Assembly: GCA_010279815.1 (NCBI GenBank)
Contig: QEOQ01000092.1
Span: 40,238 to 104,237 of the forward strand
Direction: 5' to 3'
Source: Brachionus plicatilis
Lineage: Eukaryota; Rotifera; Eurotatoria; Ploima; Brachionidae
DNA length: 64,000 nucleotides
Shown here: positions 59,101-64,000 of the stretch, piece by piece
Layout: every line of letters begins with the position of its first letter
Position numbering within the stretch: position 1 is the stretch's first letter
The notes under the pieces: model-generated
Told to the model about the DNA's origin: nothing
Database searches by the model: none
The model's input: the letters and a program-made list of their open reading frames with translations, nothing else
Program-made: the position numbers and the translations under genes

Positions 59101-60404
59101 GTTGACCTGGTATTACCCTTTTAACAATCCAAAATACCCAAATGCCCTCTCTACTTAAATCTGGGAACAAGAATTGTTCCACTAAAATTCCAATAAAACC
59201 AATAAAATCCAATAAAATTATTTTTTTATTTGAAACTGAAAAAAATATTTGAAACATCGCAATTTTTGGTTGTCCCTAAAACCCTTAAAAAGTGACTGCA
59301 GACCCCTTCAAATTTTGCATACCCCTACTTATTTAGTCTTGATGTTATTTTGAAGATAAAAATGATTAATTACAAATTTCGTAAACAAATTAATTTTTAA
59401 AAGCCTTTTTTTAATTTTTTGATAATTTCAAATTCATCACTTGATTTCTGGAGCAATATAAAAACACAGAAAAAAAAATCAAGAATTGACAAAAAAAATG
59501 TAATGTACAAAAAATCAAAACAAAGAAAATTCATGGTAAAAAAGAAAAAATAAATAATTCATGAAATTTAGAAAAACTAAAATTTTTTTGAAAAATTTTT
59601 TTTTCAAAAATTGATTTAAAACAATATAAAATATAAAGTAATTAGAAAAAAATCAAAAAATCAAGAAAAAATTGTTTCACAATACGAATCAAAAACATTG
59701 TGATGCATGTTAACGGTATTGCTTGTTTATTTTTAGATAATTAATTAATTATATTAATTAAAGAGTAAGATTTTTAGATGAAAATATATTATTTTACATT
59801 TTATTTTTCATAATTGATATTTTTTTATTTTATAAAATTCTATATTTTTTTCCTTATATAATTTATTTTCTATGTTTTTTTTTTAAATGTTTTGATATAT
59901 CCCCGAGAACAAAATACAAAGCATTTAAAATGTATGAGCCTTTTTTAAAGTTGAAGCATCACTTTTCTTGAGATATCAACATTAGAATATCATTAGACAT
60001 CTTTTTAAAATAAAAAAAAATTAAAATATTTCAAAATTTAATTTAACATTTTTATTTAAATTAATTTCAAGCTATTGGGATGGATCGAAATGTGGTAAGA
60101 ATAAATGGAAAATCAAATAAATAATTCTGCTATCAATTATTCTTTTAAGAACCTCGTGTTTCTCACAATCAACCCTGTAGTCACACATACCAGTGTGTTC
60201 TTAATAAAGGATTAGGATGCAATGTCAATCTGAATTTGTGCATGTGCGAAGATTTTTTCTTCTAGTAATTAAAATTTTAAATTTTTTACAAGTGATATTT
60301 ATTTTTAACTCAAAAGCCGGTGGTTTGGTAATACCTGTACTATTTGTCCAAATGGCCAAAGAGCTGTACACACTTCACCTTACAATACTTGCGTAATATA
60401 TTAA
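50112..60404 (+). CDS. membrane-anchored multi-module Cys-rich (EB/EGF-like) protein
   Basis: About 806 aa in 25 exons: 50112-50397, 50459-50587, 50645-50770, 50889-51326, 51378-51497, 53500-53593, 53706-53743, 53796-53883, 53944-53981, 54034-54139, 56065-56108, 56162-56206, 56258-56297, 56360-56397, 56451-56538, 56587-56633, 56679-56769, 56833-56854, 57217-57253, 57304-57425, 57475-57496, 57666-57800, 60072-60094, 60150-60264, 60317-60404. A 66-residue basic N-terminal part precedes one membrane helix (67-93), no signal peptide: probably type II, with the rest outside. About 15 six-Cys modules follow, C-x5-8-C-x5-8-C-x4-12-C-x-C, then HYW-x(n)-C, closest to EB modules; likely adhesion or recognition, ligand unknown. 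Phases agree at all junctions except into 57666, one base short (indel or missed exon). From 53500 on most modules are split into a 85-106-nt exon and one to two micro-exons of 22-47 nt. Confidence 0.75.
51600..52320. mobile_element. ATCCCGT inverted-repeat element with 9-bp duplication
   Basis: The left end GGTAAATAGTAAGATCATCC and the right end GGATGATTTTACTGCCAATC are inverted, and AT(C)CCGTT motifs recur over about 90 bp on each side. CTCCAAGTA (51591-51599) and CTCCAAATA (52321-52329) flank it. The duplicated copy 1 has an uninterrupted CATCTCCAAGTATTCTTAAT at about 43234, the empty site. The 9-bp duplication suggests a Mutator-like origin. Five N at 51829-51833 lie inside. Confidence 0.8.
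51829..51833. other. assembly gap (5 N)
   Basis: A short N run within the inverted-repeat element; the length is probably nominal. Confidence 0.99.
52766..53335 (-). mobile_element. 5'-truncated dead mariner transposon
   Basis: On the minus strand: INANLYSQQLNSL, the second-Asp motif LLHDNDWPHA, then after a shift HPAYSQNLAHSE-stop-HLF, and LPERWDMYISSKGNYL. In mariner transposases (D,D34D) the last motif reads SPDLAPSDYHLF; here the third Asp is Glu and the next codon is a stop. The first Asp region (normally WWDxxG) reads LVGSE, so it is lost as well. GTTGGGTTGTTTATTAAG at 52768 resembles a mariner terminal repeat after TA; the other end and N-terminal part are absent. It lies in the 2-kb intron of the Cys-module gene. 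Confidence 0.8.
54140..56064 (+). other. long intron of the Cys-module gene
   Basis: No coding piece was seen between the exons at 54034-54139 and 56065-56108. Apart from the MITE at 55248 it holds A/T-rich DNA and a GTCCGGACTTGGACTTTC word at 54552 related to the AGTC repeat family. The 67-codon open frame at 54778 has no ATG. Confidence 0.5.
55248..55483. mobile_element. 236-bp hAT-type MITE
   Basis: Starts CAGAGTTGTTTAAAAGTC and ends GACTTTTAACCAACTCTG. TTTATAAT precedes and TTTGTAAT follows, an 8-bp duplication with one mismatch. CAGAG ends and 8 bp duplications are typical of hAT elements. Right-end or left-end fragments of the family occur at 20515 (TTTTGACCAACTCTGC), 31671 and 45395. 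Confidence 0.7.
57801..60071 (+). other. longest intron of the Cys-module gene (repeats)
   Basis: The 2.3-kb intron contains an AGTC-family repeat at 58570-59005 with inner sequence like the 170-bp tandem unit (ATATAAAAAATCAAGATAT), a piece of the 42307 element at 59063-59270, and otherwise A/T-rich DNA. No exon was recognised, but a small one could be hidden. Confidence 0.5.
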
Positions 60405-60589
60405 ATGAAATTCAATCGAAATTTATTTGTCAATTTACCTTTTCAAACAACAATTTAAAAAGCCAATTAATTTTAAAATTTTAAGGTTTCATTAATTTAA
60501 GTTTATTAAGTGTTTAAATAAATTTGAAAATTTCAAGAATAAAATTTTTAAAGAAAAATATTTTTAATTCTTGCCAAGCTAAGCTTAAA

Positions 60590-62682
60590 ATGGCGTCTAA
60601 ATCCAAAGGTAAAAGCCTTTTATTTGAGGCTTTTTCGCATTCTGCGGATAACCACAACGACAAAGTCAACATATACGAAGTATTTAATTATTTTGATTAT
60701 CATTTTTTGAATTGAATATGTAATAAACATAAAAAAGTATGAAGTTATTTCCGATTCTCAACAATTGATTCCATCGAACAAAAAAATCACTGTTTTTAGA
60801 GATTTTTTTCCAATAGGTCCACGATTTACAATAATTTTAATTAATGTAGTTTTAGTAATTTTTTTAATTGCTATCGGTTATGGAATATCCATTGGTATAA
60901 GTAGTGCAAGTAGAATAGAAAAATTTAAATTTAAAATTTTATTTTTAATCTGAAAATTTTTCTAGCTCCAAAACAGCATGGTGATTTTTGTAATTTGACC
61001 AGCGAGTGCTCGCAAAGTGATCATTACGTTTGCTCAGAAAATAAGTGCAAATGTCCCACTGGCATGTTCTACACAACCACTTGCGGTAAATTAAATTTTT
61101 TTAAATTTTACATGGGTCCTGTCAATTTTATGATATAAAGATAAAAAATTTTACTCCAACAATTTATCTTGTAAATTTTTTGAACAAATAAAGAAAATTA
61201 AAAAAAAAAATTCGATCATGATATTTACAATAAATTTACAGAGTCCTGGCGTTGCATTAAATTTTGTAGAATTTAATCGATATTTAAATGTTACTAAAGC
61301 TAAATTTAATTTAAGAAGTATTAAAAAAAAATAAATTTTAAAAGATAGTATAGTTAAAAACTGAAAATTTTGTGATCGAATTTTTTTTTTAAATATTTTT
61401 ATTTTGTTCATAAAATTTATAAAATTTGTAATCCTTTTCCGAATTAAGTTTTCAAGCCAACTAGACATTTTTTTAAAACGTAATTTAAATTATTGTTATT
61501 TAAAAGAAATCATTTTTAGATATTTATAAATTATTTTTAAAATTAGTTTTTTATTATTTTTAAAAGAATTATTCAAAGGATTTTATTTAATATTTAAATT
61601 AAAAATAAATTTATTTTATAATTATTTATTTAATAATTTACAAAGTTTTAAAATCTAAGAAAACGATTTTGTCTGAATTTCACTTCTTTTGATTTTACTC
61701 TCGACCAACACTTCATCTAAAATAATATTCAGTATTCAATAAACTAATAGTGATATCTGAATTTCTAATTTTTGACTTAAAATTTTTTAATTAGGTCCTT
61801 TCTTTACAAATTTCATTTTTTTTGTGAGGCTCAAAAAAATTTTTTATACCTAGGGTCTAAAACTATTTGACTCTTAAAAAAGCTGTAGTTCCTTCAGATC
61901 TAAACATTCAATGATAAAATTCAAATATTTTTAAAATTATTAATATATTGTGAAAGAGCATAAAATTTTTTACACTCTGGTGTTTATTTTTATTTAAAAA
62001 AAAGTTGTGTCAATTTTCTTTACTGAAAAGAAAATTTAATTTTTTTTAAATAAACGAGACAAAATTCTGAAAAAATCTTTGTCTTGTTCAAAAAAAAAAT
62101 TCATGAATCATAAATCATATTAAACATGCTTTTTTCAAGGTTCTTATGGAAGAGAAAAAAACTATAAATTTTAGTTTTTTGAGACATATTTTTTTTTTAA
62201 GAAATATGGTAAATAAATAAAATAAAAATAAGAACATAAAAAATGTTCTGATCCTAAATAATGATTATATTTGTTCGAATTTATTTTATTAAAAATTTTG
62301 GCATTGTTATCCTCAAACTAATATTCAATACTTATATTTTATTTATTAAATTTTTTAATTTTTTTTTAAATTAGTGTAAAAATGAATAATTTTTTATTTA
62401 AGTAAAACAATTTGGACATATGTCAACATGCACATTTAAAAACAAAGATGAGTGTGGCTATGGTCTTTACTGCCTTTACGATTCTTCAGGATTAAGTAAA
62501 TGCTTGTGTTCAAATGAAAGATACTGGAATACAGAAACAAATTATTGTGGTATTTTTTTTTATTAAATAACAAAAACAAAATGCTTGAGAACTCATCATT
62601 GAGCTGAAAAAGATCAAAAAAATATTGAAGCTGTGATCTATGTTTAGATGACAAAAATGCAATAGGATGTCAAGTTTTCTAA
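60590..62682 (+). CDS. small membrane-anchored Cys-module protein (paralogue)
   Basis: Five exons, 60590-60679, 60738-60909, 60966-61085, 62403-62549, 62648-62682, all in phase, giving 187 aa. It has the plan of its upstream neighbour: a cytosolic start (MASKSKGKSLLFEAF) with a shared IYE(V) motif, a membrane helix at about 60-83 whose exon ends at the same phase, then two six-Cys modules (GDFCNLTSECSQSDHYVC..., STCTFKNKDECGYGLYC... ending RYWNTETNYC) and a short tail CQVF. The GTATTT donors of exons 1 and 4 are weaker than usual. It starts 186 bp after the stop of the first gene, so a tandem duplication with later change in module number is likely. Function inferred only as cell-surface binding. 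Confidence 0.7.
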
Positions 62683-63034
62683 CGAGGTTTATTAATTAAA
62701 TAGATACTTTTGTTGAAATCAAAAATTTTTTTCATTCTAGAAATTTCAAAATTTTAAAATTATGTTAATATTAAATGAAATAAAAAAACAAAAAAAAAAT
62801 TGCAACTTTATATTATTTTGTAGAGGAAAAAATTCTAAGATCAGCTGTATATAACATTATATAGGTTTCTTGTATAATAAAGGAGATATAATGCTTTAAA
62901 GAATTTTTTGGCTTTTAGAGTATATTCGATAAATTTGAATATCTCAGGCTTGGTAAATGCGATTTACAAATTTTTTTTTTAAATTTTTACAGAAAAAATG
63001 TTTATTTTATTAGATACTTGATTTGGTTTCGACA

Positions 63035-63346
63035 AGCTCTATTTTTTGTGTCCACAATCGTCCTTGACCCTTATTTTTTGACCAATACCCGAAAGTGTCT
63101 TATAACTTGGCAAAAAGAGCCAAGTTGTTCCCCATTCGTCTTTTTCTGATATTCTTTTAATTCATTCAAAAAACTTCCTCATCATCATTTAAACTTCTAC
63201 TAGACTGAGCCATAGTTGTCAAGTGCAAGACTAAGGCATTAATTTCATTAGTTTCTAAACTCTTTTGTAATTGAGAATTGAGATAAATGTTATCCGTGTG
63301 TTGTTGATATCTCTTAAGATCTGATAAAAATATAACACTTGGTTCT
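63035..63346 (-). pseudogene. unrecognised coding remnant
   Basis: On the minus strand a frame reads TLEPSVIFLSDLKRYQQHTD ... LHLTTMAQSSRSLNDDEE, shifts by one base near 63170, and continues LNELKEYQKKTNGEQLGSF to VLVKK and a stop. The composition is protein-like and unlike the A/T background. The single shift may be a mutation or an assembly error. No family was recognised; a transposon gag-like or hAT-like source is conceivable. Confidence 0.35.
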
Positions 63347-63349
63347 AAA

Positions 63350-64000
63350 GTAATTCAATTAAAAAAAAAAAAAAAGTAAAAAATTTTGTGTACTTAAGAG
63401 TGTTTTGAAGAGTTCCCTTGGATGATAAATGTCATGTAATTTTATTCAAAATTTTTTTCTAATCTGTGAATCATTAGAACCAAAATTTTTATCCGTTTCT
63501 GGGATAATTTTATTTATAAAAATTAAAATTTAAACATTTTTTTTATTCTTTTATTTTAAAGCTTGCATTAATAAATAAGTTTATTTTAGTTTTAAATTTT
63601 TTAAATTTCTAAGATTTTTAAAAATGATTCAACCACCAAAAGATCAAATTAAAATAAAAAGAAACTTAGCTTGCCTTTGCGAAAATCAGATAAAAGAGGC
63701 AAAATAGGGGTTGTGAAGTTGATTTTAATTCGATTATTTCAATTCAGAAAAACTTGAATAACTTTTTTACTAAAAGAGATAATTTAGTTCTAAAAATAGC
63801 TCAATTATAAGCAAATTTGTTTAATTCAGTAAAATAAGTCTGCAAAATACTCTGCAATTTTGTGCATTTTGCACACCATTAAAAAGTATTCAAATTAATT
63901 GTGCACTTACTTTACAGAGTTTCTGCAGATATTTATTTTCGGATTAAGCAAAGTTGCTTAAACATTAAGCATTTTACAGAACTTAATTATTCCTTATAGT
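63350..64000. other. AT-rich end of window
   Basis: No gene was recognised. At 63838-63925 a short inverted repeat (GCAAAATACTCTGCAATTTT versus CAGAGTTTCTGCAG) resembles the arms of the foldback at 37226. Confidence 0.4.

Overview
The window is a piece of a very A+T-rich animal nuclear genome, with long poly-A/T runs, GT-AG introns of about 50-60 bp beside multi-kilobase ones, and two assembly gaps (907 N at 29989, 5 N at 51829). A small invertebrate is likely. A monogonont rotifer would fit the base composition, intron sizes and repeat load, but that is inference; no species marker was seen.

Layout. (1) 0.6-2.2 kb: a decayed WD40 array with an inverted decayed piece behind it. (2) 2.2-13 kb: gene-poor DNA holding a TATA-driven 46-residue Cys/Arg/Met/Pro peptide (6.0 kb), a dead integrase tail (8.0 kb), a TATCGATA-rich inverted-repeat element and a 1.4-kb element with Tc1-like ends. 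(3) 13.7-24 kb, minus strand: two complete genes rebuilt from in-phase exons, a microsomal-type short-chain dehydrogenase (3 exons, 321 aa) and the Golgi Qa-SNARE syntaxin-5 (4 exons, 323 aa). Their introns are packed with MITE-like elements, one inserted into a 170-bp tandem array with a visible target duplication. (4) 24-30 kb: mobile-element remains, mainly two broken non-LTR reverse transcriptases in opposite orientation. (5) 32.7-38.7 kb, plus strand: a six-exon gene for a 693-aa protein with three PLAT domains (LOXHD1-like), the last interrupted by about 200 residues. Its largest intron carries an LTR fragment and a 350-bp foldback. (6) 39-52 kb: a segmental duplication. A WD40 gene followed by a Cys-rich gene occurs twice. 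Copy 1 (39.8-43.4 kb) is broken in both genes; copy 2 (46.1-52.5 kb) is intact. Each copy serves as a reference site for insertions in the other. (7) 50.1-62.7 kb, plus strand: two tandem paralogous genes for membrane-anchored proteins with EB/EGF-like six-Cys modules. The first has about 15 modules in 25 exons, eleven of them only 22-47 nt long; the second has 187 aa.

The genes do not form a pathway. Shared features are short in-phase introns, an AG dinucleotide exactly two bases before the initiator ATG in four unrelated genes (possible trans-splicing or 5'-UTR introns), and strong expansion by tandem duplication (WD repeats of 123 bp, Cys modules, the 39-52 kb block). Exon coordinates were joined by hand from splice signals, reading phase and remembered family patterns; no search or alignment program was run.
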